Of a stretch of DNA of 64,000 nt, positions 6,978 through 15,352 are shown one piece after another. The DNA lies in contig CAMWKO010000009.1 in NCBI GenBank assembly GCA_947174885.1, forward strand, positions 1 through 64,000, in the 5' to 3' direction. Under the pieces are notes generated by a model, which was not told where the DNA came from, did not search any database, and saw only the letters and a list, made by a program, of their open reading frames with translations. The translations under genes were made by a program, and so were the position numbers. Each line of letters opens with the position of its first letter. The first letter of the stretch is position 1. The DNA comes from an uncultured Clostridia bacterium. GTDB lineage: Bacteria > Bacillota > Clostridia > Lachnospirales > Lachnospiraceae.

Positions 6978-7721
6978 TTTGTTTGTAATTCTGATAGGCA
7001 TCACTTTTGAAAAGAAAACAAGAAGTTTATTATACAATCCCGGAATGACTAAACGTTTTCCTTTTATCATTTTGGGGTAAGCTATTTTAACAACTTTATC
7101 GGGTTTCATCACGGCAAATCTGAAAAGCAGGGTATGTTCCATATTTGCTTTCTGTGCAAATTCGGTTTTGGTTGCTCCGGGGCAAAGCAAAGTGACTTTT
7201 ATTCCTGTATTTGCATATTCTCCATAAAGAGCATTTGAAAAAGACATGATATAGGCTTTTGTTGCTGAATAAACTGCATCAAAGGGAGAGGGGATGAAGG
7301 AACCTGTTGAGCCGATATTAAGTATGTGTCCGGAATTGTTCTTTTCCATAATTGGCAGAATACGTTTTGTAAGTTGGGTAATAAAACGTATATGCAGGTC
7401 AATCATTTTTATCTCTTTGTTAATATCCGTTTCGGAGAATAGGCCACATTCATTGAAGCCGGCATTATTGACAAGAAAATCAACAGATATATTCCAGTTG
7501 TATATTTTCTTCATAATAAAATCAACAGCATCTTCTTTTGTCAAATCATATGCAATAAAAAATACTGTCACATGATACTGATTCTGTAAAAATAATTTTT
7601 GCTGTTCTAATTTCTGTTTATCCCTTGAAACAAGTATTATATTATTTCCCATACAGGCAAATTTTTCCGCAAATGCTCTTCCAATCCCGCTTGTTGTCCC
7701 TGTAATTAAAACATTTTTCAT
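6948..7721 (-). CDS. Short-chain dehydrogenase/reductase
   Basis: Classical SDR of 257 residues. TGTTSGIG near the N-terminus binds NAD(P), the NNAG motif is present (VDFLVNNAGF), the catalytic serine is in NIGSTGSF, and YSATK supplies the catalytic Tyr and Lys. It probably reduces a carbonyl or oxidises an alcohol; the substrate is unknown. The start has only a weak ribosome site. It is the last gene of a reverse-strand unit, MerR - tautomerase - SDR, with gaps of about 30 bp. The shared transcript suggests a MerR-controlled detoxification unit (inference). Confidence 0.92.
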   Translation of the reverse strand: MKNVLITGTTSGIGRAFAEKFACMGNNIILVSRDKQKLEQQKLFLQNQYHVTVFFIAYDLTKEDAVDFIMKKIYNWNISVDFLVNNAGFNECGLFSETDINKEIKMIDLHIRFITQLTKRILPIMEKNNSGHILNIGSTGSFIPSPFDAVYSATKAYIMSFSNALYGEYANTGIKVTLLCPGATKTEFAQKANMEHTLLFRFAVMKPDKVVKIAYPKMIKGKRLVIPGLYNKLLVFFSKVMPIRITNKLTLIMMTGR

Positions 7722-7751
7722 TCTTTTTCCTCACTTAAACTTTGAAATTGC

Positions 7752-7970
7752 TTACATTTGTTTACTATGTGTCTGTATATATTCTGCTCTCACTTTATCA
7801 ATGGTTTTACCACCGATGCCAAAGTTTTTGTCAGACACTTCCTTAATGGTGGTCACAAAAAATTCCTGTGGTATTTTCATAATCTCAGAAGATATTTCTG
7901 TTAAGCGTTTAATCAGTTCCTCTTTTTGATTATCTGATAAACTACCGCTTTCTACTGTAATATAAGGCAT
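7752..7970 (-). CDS. 4-oxalocrotonate tautomerase-family protein
   Basis: 72 residues beginning MPYITVESG. After removal of Met, Pro1 acts as the general base in this family, which tautomerises or dehalogenates small keto acids. Length, Pro1 and the SDNQKEELIKRLTEI helix fit the 4-OT fold. GGAGG precedes the start. It lies between the MerR and SDR genes on one transcript. Confidence 0.88.
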   Translation of the reverse strand: MPYITVESGSLSDNQKEELIKRLTEISSEIMKIPQEFFVTTIKEVSDKNFGIGGKTIDKVRAEYIQTHSKQM

Positions 7971-7999
7971 TTTCTTTTTCCTCCTGGTATCTTTCTTCC

Positions 8000-8419
8000 T
8001 TAATTTTTTCCATGATTAAATAACTTCCATTCCTCGCTATATGATATATTTTTATATGAAGAATCCGCTAAAAGCTTTTCATAAAATGATAATTTTTTTT
8101 GTGTCAAAATAAATGCGTTTTGTAAATTAGTCATTTGATTTTTAATATCTTTCATGTGATTTTGTACCATAACATAACGCTGTTCAAGTGTTTGACTCCC
8201 CTGTATTAGCAACGAGACATATTCCCTAATGGAGTGAATGGGTATATTTGCCATGCGCATACACTGTATCATTTTTATCCACTCAATGTCCTCATCTGTA
8301 TATTGTCTGTATTTTTGGTTGTTGCGGGCTATCTGTGGCAATAATTTTTCTTTTTCATAATATCTCAAGGTTGCTGTTGATAACCTGGTTATTTCTGCTG
8401 TTTCTTTTGCTGAATACAT
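8000..8419 (-). CDS. MerR-family regulator
   Basis: 139 residues. The N-terminal winged helix MYSAKETAEITRLSTATLRYYEKEKLLP is typical of MerR proteins, followed by YRQYTDEDIEWIKMIQCMRM and a long dimerisation coiled coil. It resembles the AdhR/YyaN type that controls aldehyde-stress oxidoreductases. Being first in the MerR-tautomerase-SDR unit, it probably autoregulates it. The upstream gap to the CMD-like gene is only 29 bp. Confidence 0.9.
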   Translation of the reverse strand: MYSAKETAEITRLSTATLRYYEKEKLLPQIARNNQKYRQYTDEDIEWIKMIQCMRMANIPIHSIREYVSLLIQGSQTLEQRYVMVQNHMKDIKNQMTNLQNAFILTQKKLSFYEKLLADSSYKNISYSEEWKLFNHGKN

Positions 8420-8448
8420 ATAAAACCACCTTTCTTTTTTAGTATAAA

Positions 8449-8694
8449 CTATGAAGTGTGCTTCAAGTCAATCAGTTTTTCTTGTTGTCTTTCAGAAAAA
8501 ATTTTCTTGGCAACAAAAACAGCGTTAAGTACTCTTGGGAATCCGACATAAGGAATACATTGTATGAATGTTTCAATGATATATCTGCCTAAGTCAGGGG
8601 CAACATTTTCCAGAAAACGGATAACATGCTCACCACCTGCCCCGTCAATCATTTTTATCTGTTCTATACCTGTTTCATATCGTGTCTGTTTCAT
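8449..8694 (-). pseudogene. Carboxymuconolactone decarboxylase-family gene with middle deleted
   Basis: The 81-residue ORF starts MKQTRYETGIEQIKMIDGAG and FLENVAPDLGRYIIE, the usual N-terminus of CMD-family proteins (normally about 120-130 residues), then jumps to YVGFPRVLNAVFVAKKIFSE, the usual C-terminus. The missing middle includes the CxxxH redox/acid-base region, so the product should lack activity. The reading frame is retained, so a small protein may still be made. A CAGGAGGTAAAA site precedes the start. The divergent neighbour is a broken merR, and the shared intergenic region is duplicated at 23.9-24.1 kb. Confidence 0.7.
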
Positions 8695-8776
8695 TTGATT
8701 TTACCTCCTGTTTGATTTATAATGTGAGCATATTACTTGAACCATAGTTTAAGTCAAGACTTTTTTGAGGTATAAA

Positions 8777-8995
8777 ATGACAATCGGAGAAATAGCAAAA
8801 AAACGAATTTACAAGAAAGCACGTTGCGCTACTATGAGAAAAAGGGATTGGTAAAAGTACAATGCAGGAGAGGTTGTTAATACTACAGGAGCATAGGGAG
8901 TATGTACTGGAACAGCAAACAAAATGGAAAGAATATCTGCAAAATTTAGATGAAAAAATAGTTTTTTATCAGCAGTCCATAGAAAAGGAGAAATA
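8777..8995 (+). pseudogene. Broken merR regulator, copy 1
   Basis: ATG starts MTIGEIAKK, then one extra A in a run of seven shifts the frame. Reading past it gives TNLQESTLRYYEKKGLVKV, a MerR winged helix, then a stop; the middle is missing, and the coiled-coil end (LILQEHREYVLEQQTKWKEY) follows. It lies divergent to the truncated CMD gene, the usual MerR/target arrangement. Copy 2 is at 24009-24147. Confidence 0.75.
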
Positions 8996-9001
8996 GTTAT
9001 T

Positions 9002-9466
9002 TTGAATATGTTAGAGATAAATATGAAATATACATTTAGAAAATGCAAAAACGCAGATATTCAATTTATATATGAATTGAAAGAAAAGTGTTTTAAATGG
9101 TATGTAGAAAAAATATATGGTTGGGATAAAAAAACGCAGCTTAAACTAATACAGAACGAAATGGATGAACATTTGGATGATATGAACATCATTCAGCTTG
9201 GTGAGGTAGATATAGGTATATTCACATTTTATTATGATGATAAAGGTGAGGGATATATTGATATGTTCGCAATACTGCCGGAATACCAGGGAAAAGGAAT
9301 AGGAACACAAATCCTTACAAACATTTTGGAAAAAAATAAAGATGTAAGAATATATTTAAAAACATATAAAGAAAATCCTGCAAGAAATCTTTATCAGAGA
9401 GTAGGGTTTAGGAAGTATGAAGAGACTGAAACTCATTGGTTGATGGAGTGGAAAATTCGAGCTTGA
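9002..9466 (+). CDS. GNAT N-acetyltransferase
   Basis: About 154 residues. The acetyl-CoA pyrophosphate loop LPEYQGKGIGTQILTNIL (motif A, Q/RxxGxG/A) is intact, and NPARNLYQRVGFRKYEE is the usual C-terminal motif B. The substrate is unknown. The start is uncertain: TTG 9002 has AAGGAG 12 nt upstream, while ATG 9008 or 9023 are alternatives. It follows the merR relic by 6 bp, so that relic's promoter may now drive it. Confidence 0.88.
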   Translation: MNMLEINMKYTFRKCKNADIQFIYELKEKCFKWYVEKIYGWDKKTQLKLIQNEMDEHLDDMNIIQLGEVDIGIFTFYYDDKGEGYIDMFAILPEYQGKGIGTQILTNILEKNKDVRIYLKTYKENPARNLYQRVGFRKYEETETHWLMEWKIRA

Positions 9467-9479
9467 AAGGATGAAATTT

Positions 9480-10001
9480 ATGGAAATCAGGCATATCAGA
9501 CAAAGTGATGACAGATTTGCAATTAGCCGTATCTATGAGGAAAGCTGGAAATTTGCATATAAGGATATTATTCCGCAAAACTATCTTGAAAGCATTCCTG
9601 TCGGTCATTGGGTTTCTAATTTAGATAAAGAGGGGATGAATACTCTTGTGATGATTGAAGATGATATATTCATCGGTACCTCCAGTTATTGCAAATCCAG
9701 ATTTTCTGACTTTAGCAATTTTGGTGAGATTGTGTCGATTTACTTACTGCCTCAATACATAGGTAAAGGATATGGTAAGTTACTGCTGGATGCTGTTGTT
9801 GGAGAATTAGCACATCTTGGATTTTATGATATATTTTTGTGGGTTCTTGAAGATAATTTAAGAGCCAGAAAATTTTATGAAAAAGCCGGCTTTACCTTAA
9901 GTGAAAACTATTTGGATGATAATATTGGCGGAAAAGAGTTGAGAGAGATTCAGTATTGCTTTCAAATATGTTCAAATCTAAGGAATATCGAAGACAGATA
10001 A
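9480..10001 (+). CDS. GNAT N-acetyltransferase
   Basis: 174 residues. Motif A is LLPQYIGKGYGKLLLDAV, and NLRARKFYEKAGF is motif B. EESWKFAYKDIIPQNYLES near the N-terminus is common in RimI-like small-molecule GNATs. The track starts at 9471, but GAAAGG would then touch the start codon; ATG 9480 gives 9 nt spacing and is preferred. It follows the previous GNAT by 13 bp, probably one transcript. Confidence 0.9.
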   Translation: MEIRHIRQSDDRFAISRIYEESWKFAYKDIIPQNYLESIPVGHWVSNLDKEGMNTLVMIEDDIFIGTSSYCKSRFSDFSNFGEIVSIYLLPQYIGKGYGKLLLDAVVGELAHLGFYDIFLWVLEDNLRARKFYEKAGFTLSENYLDDNIGGKELREIQYCFQICSNLRNIEDR

Positions 10002-10031
10002 TTGCAAAAGAATTATTAAACAAAGTTATGA

Positions 10032-10667
10032 ATGAAGCGAGAGAATATGCAAAACAACATTATGTATTATCGAAAAAACAATAATATAGAGTGCATTTAT
10101 TATAAGAACTCAATACAGTCTTATCCTACACATACACATACGAATCATGTTATATTCGGATACATTTTGGAGGGAGAGGTGTGTATTATTTGTGATGGAG
10201 AAGAGTGTTTATATCATGCAGGGGAGCATTTTTGTATCCTGCCTGATACTCCCCATGCAGTAGAACCGATAAATGATAGCATCTATTCCATGGTAAGTAT
10301 ATGTGCATTTGTCGATGAAATGTCAGATAAATCAGGGAATGAAATCAGTTATACAAAGAGGTTAAAAGAATTGATTTTGGAAGAACCGGAGAATACATTT
10401 TTAATTGAAGATATGGCACAAAAGATAGGCGTGAGTCCATATCACATGATTCGACAGTTTAAGGAAGCTTGTGGCTTGACACCTCATCAGTTTCAAATAC
10501 AATCCAGAGTTAGAAAAGCACAGAAATTATTAGAAGAAGGAAAAAGCGTGACCGAAGTAGCTTATGCCACAGGATTCTGCGACCAAAGCCACTTTGATCG
10601 GTGCTTTAATAAAATTGTCAGACTGACTCCAAGCGAATATAAGAAGTCCGTAAAACGATTAATTTAG
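10032..10667 (+). CDS. AraC-family regulator with cupin sensor
   Basis: 211 residues. The N-terminal half (THTHTNHVIFGYILEGEVCI, HAGEHFCILPDTPHAVEP) is a cupin-like effector domain. The C-terminal half has two helix-turn-helix units, IEDMAQKIGVSPYHMIRQFK and SVTEVAYATGFCDQSHFDRCF, with the usual F.....LTPSEYKK ending. It faces the cupin gene tail to tail with a 4-bp overlap. Its ligand and target are not evident. Confidence 0.92.
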   Translation: MKRENMQNNIMYYRKNNNIECIYYKNSIQSYPTHTHTNHVIFGYILEGEVCIICDGEECLYHAGEHFCILPDTPHAVEPINDSIYSMVSICAFVDEMSDKSGNEISYTKRLKELILEEPENTFLIEDMAQKIGVSPYHMIRQFKEACGLTPHQFQIQSRVRKAQKLLEEGKSVTEVAYATGFCDQSHFDRCFNKIVRLTPSEYKKSVKRLI

Positions 10668-11053
10668 CATAGTGCCGGAATAAATTTAGCAAATAGGTAG
10701 AGTCCGTCCTTTCCTGCATTAACTTCGTGAGGGATACCAATCGGCATGATTGAAATGGTGCCGGTTTCATAAGGAATTGAAACACCATCATTGATACATA
10801 CACCATAACCGGCAATTACCTCATGTGTTTCTAATTGTGTTTCGTGGATATGATTTTTAATGCTTTTGTTAGGGGCAATGCGGACAAGATGGTAACTGAA
10901 CATGCCGTCTGTATCTTTGGCGGTAACGATATGTTTGAGCTCTACACCGTCAAAGGTGGGGTGCTTTGACCAGGAAATGTTCACAAATTCAACTGTGGTA
11001 GTTGATAGTTTGAGAGAACCGTTGTTAAATGCTTCAAATAAATTGTTGTTCAT
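10664..11053 (-). CDS. Cupin-domain protein
   Basis: 129 residues of single-cupin type: the IKNHIHETQLETHEVIAGYG and TGTISIMPIGIPHEVNAG segments carry the His/Glu pattern of cupin motifs 1 and 2 and could bind a metal. Homologues of this size are small-molecule sensors or enzymes of unknown substrate. AAAGGAGA precedes the ATG. It is convergent with the AraC gene. Confidence 0.83.
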   Translation of the reverse strand: MNNNLFEAFNNGSLKLSTTTVEFVNISWSKHPTFDGVELKHIVTAKDTDGMFSYHLVRIAPNKSIKNHIHETQLETHEVIAGYGVCINDGVSIPYETGTISIMPIGIPHEVNAGKDGLYLFAKFIPALC

Positions 11054-11372
11054 AAATGTTTGTCTCCTTTGTTTTTTATGTGTATTATAAGAGTAAGAAG
11101 ATGTTAAGGGATTGGATAAAATTGCGGTATTCTAATTTTTACATATGTAATAATGGATTTTGCATAATTTTGGATAGAGATAAACGAAAAATGTCTTGAT
11201 ATAATCTGATTTGCAACACAATCAGACAAGAAGATAATAAAAATAAAAGGACATAGGATTTAAGGAAGCAGAGTGGGAACAGAAACTTTTGTAACAGGCA
11301 ATTATAATTATAGTTAATGAGATGATGATTAAATAAATGTGTTATACATTTTTTACAGATTGGAGATTTAAA
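11054..11372. other. Intergenic, nothing recognised
   Basis: Divergent promoter region between the cupin gene and the EFR1 gene. AT-rich with no ORF of note. The 131-residue reverse ORF in the track has no ribosome site or recognisable domain. Confidence 0.5.
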
Positions 11373-12134
11373 ATGATTGGAATATATTTTAGTGGAACGG
11401 GAAATTCCAGATATGCTTTGGAGGTTTTTCTTAGAAAATATGATGAGACAGCGAAAGCCTTTTCGATAGAGGATAAAAATATAGTCAGTTACATAAAAGA
11501 CAATGAGGAGATTATATTCAGCTATTCCGTACAATATAGCAATATTCCTAAAATGTTAAAAGACTTTATAGACAAAAATAAAGATTTATGGCAGGGTAAA
11601 AAAATCTTTGTAATTGCAACAATGGGATTGTTTAGTGGAGACGGGGCAGGCATTCTGGCTCGCAGATTGCATAAATACGGGGCTTGTATTACAGGTGGAT
11701 TACATTTGAGAATGCCGGACAGTATAGCAGATGAAAAAGCATTGAAACGCCCGTTAGAAAAAAATAAGGAACTTGTCAGAGTGGCAGAAAAGAAGATAGA
11801 TAATGCAGTTTTAGACATGAAAAAAGGAAAAACACCAAAAGAAGGAATTGGTTTTCTGTATCGTATGGCAGGATTATTTGGACAAAGGCTGTATTTTTAC
11901 AATAAAACAAAGCAATATACAAATAGAGTGAAAATTGATAGAGACAAGTGTATTGGGTGCGGTAAATGTGTGAGGTTATGTCCGATGAAAAATTTGAGTG
12001 TTGAAAGTAGTCTGGCTAAGGCAGAGGATAGATGTACAATGTGCTATCGTTGCATCAATACCTGTCCGAAGCAGGCAATTACATTGCTGGGAAAAAACGT
12101 AGTAGAGCAGGGAACGATAGAGAAATATTTGTGA
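11373..12134 (+). CDS. EFR1-family flavodoxin/ferredoxin fusion
   Basis: 253 residues. The N-terminal flavodoxin-like domain begins MIGIYFSGTGNSRYALEVFL with the FMN-phosphate loop SGTGNS. Two 4Fe-4S motifs follow near the C-terminus, CIGCGKCVRLCP and CTMCYRCINTCP. It probably carries electrons between a flavin and two iron-sulfur clusters in an anaerobe. The start is moved from 11337 to 11373, where GGAGA and the family N-terminus agree. Single gene. Confidence 0.93.
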   Translation: MIGIYFSGTGNSRYALEVFLRKYDETAKAFSIEDKNIVSYIKDNEEIIFSYSVQYSNIPKMLKDFIDKNKDLWQGKKIFVIATMGLFSGDGAGILARRLHKYGACITGGLHLRMPDSIADEKALKRPLEKNKELVRVAEKKIDNAVLDMKKGKTPKEGIGFLYRMAGLFGQRLYFYNKTKQYTNRVKIDRDKCIGCGKCVRLCPMKNLSVESSLAKAEDRCTMCYRCINTCPKQAITLLGKNVVEQGTIEKYL

Positions 12135-12243
12135 ACTTCCCTGTTTTATTTTTCTGCTAAAAATCATATTGTACATAACAAATAATGTTAGTTTCTATAA
12201 TTGATGAAGTGATTGAAAACATGTTTTTAATGTATAATAAAAA

Positions 12244-12263
12244 CATGACATACAGTTGACGTG
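12244..12263 (+). promoter_or_regulatory. Putative operator of the WYL regulator
   Basis: catgacatacagttgacgtg lies 39 bp upstream of the WYL gene start. The 14-mer ATGACATACAGTTG recurs on the reverse strand at the end of the second WYL gene (32956-32975), where the dyad GACA-N6-TGTC is complete. A shared site at both WYL loci suggests a regulator binding site. Confidence 0.5.
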
Positions 12264-12301
12264 TTTTTCACAGTATAATGAGAATTGTTAAAGGAGCAGT
12301 C

Positions 12302-13216
12302 ATGAAGATAGACAGACAGATTGGAATTTTGTCAATTCTGTTACAAAAGGATATGGTTACAGCGCCTTATCTTATGGATTTGTTTGAAGTTTCCAGACGA
12401 ACCATAAACAGGGATATTGAGGATTTGTGCAAAGCAGGAATTCCTATTGTGACGAAACAGGGAGTGAATGGCGGTATCTCAATTATGGAGAACTATAAAT
12501 TGGATAAAACACTGTTTACGTATGGGGAAATGCAGGATATACTTGCGGGACTTCGCAGTCTTGACAGTGTAAATGGAACAAATCGCTATGGGAAACTGAT
12601 GGAAAAGCTGTCAGCAGGTTCTTCTGATTTTATGGTTGGCAATCAATCGGTATTGATTGATTTATCCTCGTGGTATAAAGATTCTCTTGCCCCTAAAATT
12701 GAGATTATACGAATGGCTATTGAACAATGCAGAAAGCTGGAATTTGTATACTATTCTCCGAAGGAAGAGTCGGTTCGCTGTATAGAGCCCTATTATCTGA
12801 TATTTCGATGGACAAGCTGGTATGTATGGGGGTGGTGTAAAAATCGCAGAGATTTTCGATTGTTCAAATTAAACCGCATGGATAATCCTCAAATATCAGA
12901 GCAGGTGTTTGTGAAAAGACAGGTACCAATGCCGGATTTAAGCAACCAAAGAATCTTTCCGGGTGGAATAAAGGTGAAGGCTTTGTTTGAACCGGAATGT
13001 AAATGGAGATTAGTGGAGGAATTTGGAAGAGGAAGTTTTAAAGAGCAGGAAGACGGAAAACTTTTATTTCAGGCAGATTATACAGACAGTGAAAATCTGA
13101 TTACATGGCTGATGTCTTTTCGAGATAAGGTGGAATTACTGGAACCTGAGGAAATACGGAAGGAGATTAGAAATAGTATTGAAAATATGAAAAGGAAATA
13201 TGAGGGTTACATTTAG
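12302..13216 (+). CDS. YafY-type HTH-WYL transcriptional regulator
   Basis: 304 residues. An N-terminal winged helix (LFEVSRRTINRDIEDLCKAGIPIV, then NGGISI) is followed by a WYL domain (IEPYYLIFRWTSWYVWGWCKNRRDFRLFKLNRM), a ligand- or nucleic-acid-sensing fold, and a C-terminal WCX extension. ATG 12302 is chosen because AAAGGAG precedes it. The next two genes, YjbR-DUF3795 and GyrI-like, follow closely and are common partners of such regulators, so it probably controls the three-gene operon. A paralogue is at 32970-33884. Confidence 0.92.
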   Translation: MKIDRQIGILSILLQKDMVTAPYLMDLFEVSRRTINRDIEDLCKAGIPIVTKQGVNGGISIMENYKLDKTLFTYGEMQDILAGLRSLDSVNGTNRYGKLMEKLSAGSSDFMVGNQSVLIDLSSWYKDSLAPKIEIIRMAIEQCRKLEFVYYSPKEESVRCIEPYYLIFRWTSWYVWGWCKNRRDFRLFKLNRMDNPQISEQVFVKRQVPMPDLSNQRIFPGGIKVKALFEPECKWRLVEEFGRGSFKEQEDGKLLFQADYTDSENLITWLMSFRDKVELLEPEEIRKEIRNSIENMKRKYEGYI

Positions 13217-13258
13217 ATTATAAAATTGTGGATAGTGAAGGAGATTGAGGGTTACCAT

Positions 13259-13927
13259 ATGAGATACGAATGGATTTATGAATATTTACTGGATAAGACG
13301 GGAGTGACAAAGGATCTTCAGAAGGATTGGAATTGGATTCGCTTTTCAATCGGAGGCAAGATGTTTGCAGCGATTTGTTTGGGGGAGAATGATGAACCTT
13401 ATTATATTACATTAAAGCTGGAGCCGACAGAAGGGGATTTTCTACGGCAGCAGTATGAGGATATCATTCCCGGCTATTATATGAATAAAATGCATTGGAA
13501 TTCCATTAAACCCGATGGAAAAGTGCCTGATGATTTATTAAAAGACCTGTTGGACAAATCGTACCGGCTTGTGCTTGGCAGCTTCAGCAAGAAGAAGCAG
13601 CGGGAAATTTTGGAGAGTTCACCTCAGGATAAGCCACTAAGCTGTTGTGGTACGGAATGTATAAAATGTGAATATTATGGAAATATGTGCAGGGGGTGTA
13701 ATGAAAGTTTAGGAAAGGTATTTTTTATGCCGGAAGGACAGGCATGTCCGATTTATGAATGTACTATCAACCGGAAAAAACTGAAAGGGTGTGGGGAATG
13801 TTGTGATGTTCCGTGTGATATCTGGAGAAGCACAAAAGACCCTTCTTATTCTGAAGAATATTTTAAACAAAACATAAAAGAACGTGTAGAGAGATTAAAG
13901 AAAGCGAGAAAGAACGATGGCATTTGA
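13259..13927 (+). CDS. MmcQ/YjbR - DUF3795 fusion protein
   Basis: 222 residues. Residues 1-120 (YEWIYEYLLDKTGVTKDLQK, then KMFAAICLGE and SYRLVLGSFSKKKQREIL) form a YjbR/MmcQ fold. The rest (CCGTECIKCEYYGNMCRGCN, CPIYECTINRK, CGECCDVPCDIW) is a cysteine-rich DUF3795 domain, probably metal-binding. ATG 13259 fits the family N-terminus. The last 11 bp overlap the GyrI-like gene, so translation is coupled. The role is unknown, but the co-regulation with a WYL protein suggests a stress-response cassette (inference). Confidence 0.87.
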   Translation: MRYEWIYEYLLDKTGVTKDLQKDWNWIRFSIGGKMFAAICLGENDEPYYITLKLEPTEGDFLRQQYEDIIPGYYMNKMHWNSIKPDGKVPDDLLKDLLDKSYRLVLGSFSKKKQREILESSPQDKPLSCCGTECIKCEYYGNMCRGCNESLGKVFFMPEGQACPIYECTINRKKLKGCGECCDVPCDIWRSTKDPSYSEEYFKQNIKERVERLKKARKNDGI

Positions 13928-14549
13928 TTATAAAAAAGAGTACAAAGAATTTTATATGCCGAAGAATAAACCGGAAATAGTGGAAGTGCCACCTATGAAC
14001 TATATTGCAGTTCGTGGCAAAGGAAATCCTAACACAGAAGGAAGCGAGTATAAAAAATCTATAGGGTTACTTTATGGAATTGCATTCACGATTAAGATGA
14101 GTAAAAAAGGCAATCATCAAATTGACGGATATTTCGATTATGTTGTGCCACCGCTTGAAGGCTTTTGGTGGCAGGAGAATGTAAAGGGGATTGATTATAG
14201 CAGAAAAGAGGATTTTCATTTTATTTCAATAATCAGGCTGCCGGATTTTGTGACAAAGGAAGACTTTGACTGGGCAGTGGAGGAAGCAACAAAGAAAAAG
14301 AAAGAAGATTTTTCAAAGGTAGAATTTCTGACATATGACGAGGGCTTATGCGTTCAATGTATGCATATCGGCTCCTATGATGATGAGCCGGCAACAGTTC
14401 AAAGGATGCATGATTTTATGGCTGATGAGGGTTATGAGCTGGATATTACGGATAAAAGGTTTCATCATGAGATTTATTTAAGTGATGCGAGACGGGTGGC
14501 ACCTGAAAAATTGAAGACGGTAATAAGACATCCTATAAAAATTCGATGA
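13917..14549 (+). CDS. GyrI-like small-molecule-binding protein
   Basis: 210 residues. KPEIVEVPPMNYIAVRGKGNPNT is the characteristic opening of GyrI-like (SOUL/AraC effector-binding fold) stand-alone proteins, and the repeated pattern resumes as ...FLTYDEGLCVQCMHIGSYDDEP. Family members bind or hydrolyse hydrophobic cations or drugs. It is the third gene of the WYL operon. Its final bases merge with a VOC-family relic that supplies the stop codon, so the natural C-terminus may be slightly altered. Confidence 0.9.
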   Translation: MAFDYKKEYKEFYMPKNKPEIVEVPPMNYIAVRGKGNPNTEGSEYKKSIGLLYGIAFTIKMSKKGNHQIDGYFDYVVPPLEGFWWQENVKGIDYSRKEDFHFISIIRLPDFVTKEDFDWAVEEATKKKKEDFSKVEFLTYDEGLCVQCMHIGSYDDEPATVQRMHDFMADEGYELDITDKRFHHEIYLSDARRVAPEKLKTVIRHPIKIR

Positions 14550-14664
14550 TGGTGCAAGACTTGAGATTATGAATAAACCCGATATGAAGGATAATAAAAA
14601 ATTGATTTAAAGAACGTGTTTTGCACATATTGCATTTAGTGTGGGAAGTAAAGAAAAGGTTGAT
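14545..14664 (+). pseudogene. Relic of a VOC (glyoxalase-like) gene
   Basis: gatgatggtgcaagacttga and the following bases match the intact VOC gene at about 59203-59325 at nearly every position. The translation DDGARLEIMNKPDMKDNKK is in frame, then stops; after a small lesion [13 protein letters not shown] resumes. Both ends of the gene are missing. The relic begins at the end of the gyrI-like gene. Confidence 0.8.
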
Positions 14665-14689
14665 GGAATTGCAGGAATAATAAAACTCA

Positions 14690-14800
14690 ATGTACTGGCG
14701 ACTGGCGGTGTTCTTTCGCTTGTCGCCGTACTCGTTCCATAATTTTAAATTTTCTGTGAGATTTCTCAATTACCTCTTGACTTCGTCTGGTTGGTTTCTA
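14690..14800 (-). pseudogene. GC-richer mobile-element scrap
   Basis: ctggcgactggcggtgttct and neighbours are clearly richer in G+C than their surroundings. On the reverse strand one frame reads KIMERVRRQAKEHRQSPVH, which looks coding but belongs to no family I can name. With the ICE relic at 15.9-16.4 kb it is probably a remnant of the same kind of element. Confidence 0.35.
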
Positions 14801-14813
14801 TTCTGTTACAGAT

Positions 14814-15194
14814 TTATTGTATGGTATCGTTGACTATATTTTGCAAAATATTATTCAAATCATTCAGATAATTATCGCGCGCTTTTTTGAAATCTTCCAC
14901 ACGTTGTTTCGATTTTTCAGGCTCCTTAACATAGTTTAATCTGGCATACCTTTTATGAATTTTATGACACTCTTCCTCAAATTTCTGTTGACATCTAATT
15001 ACAGCTTCATACGTACTTTTTTCTTTAAGCAGGAAAAATTCTATCCTTGCCTCATTTACACTCAAATGATTTGCCCCTCCTGCATAGTTGTGGTCATCTG
15101 CTTGCACACCATCATTTTCCCAACCGCAAATAGGGCAAATATCAAAAGAATTTTCTTCCGGGAATTCATGTTTCCCGCATACAGGACATTCCAT
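14814..15194 (-). CDS. CPCC-family cysteine-rich protein
   Basis: 126 residues starting MECPVCGKHEFPEENSFDICPICGWENDG, the double zinc-ribbon of the CPCC family, followed by an NHLSVNEAR segment and a charged helical tail. These proteins are widespread, small and of unknown function, sometimes found near toxin immunity genes. It stands alone on the reverse strand with a GGAGGCG-type site before the ATG. Confidence 0.85.
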   Translation of the reverse strand: MECPVCGKHEFPEENSFDICPICGWENDGVQADDHNYAGGANHLSVNEARIEFFLLKEKSTYEAVIRCQQKFEEECHKIHKRYARLNYVKEPEKSKQRVEDFKKARDNYLNDLNNILQNIVNDTIQ

Positions 15195-15352
15195 AAAAAC
15201 GCCTCCCTTCGTATGTTGGAAATTGTAAAAAACATTATATCTATTTATTTAATGTTTAGCAAGCGTCTTTATGAATAAATCATCGAAATAGCAGGAAGGC
15301 TGTCTGTTTGACAAAGTTTTCCTGTAAAATTTTGCAGCACATTAGAATTTAT

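Noticed and set aside
12256-12279. TTGACG...TATAAT as a promoter for WYL gene 1
   Set aside because: The spacing is only 12 nt, too short for sigma-A; the region is more likely an operator.
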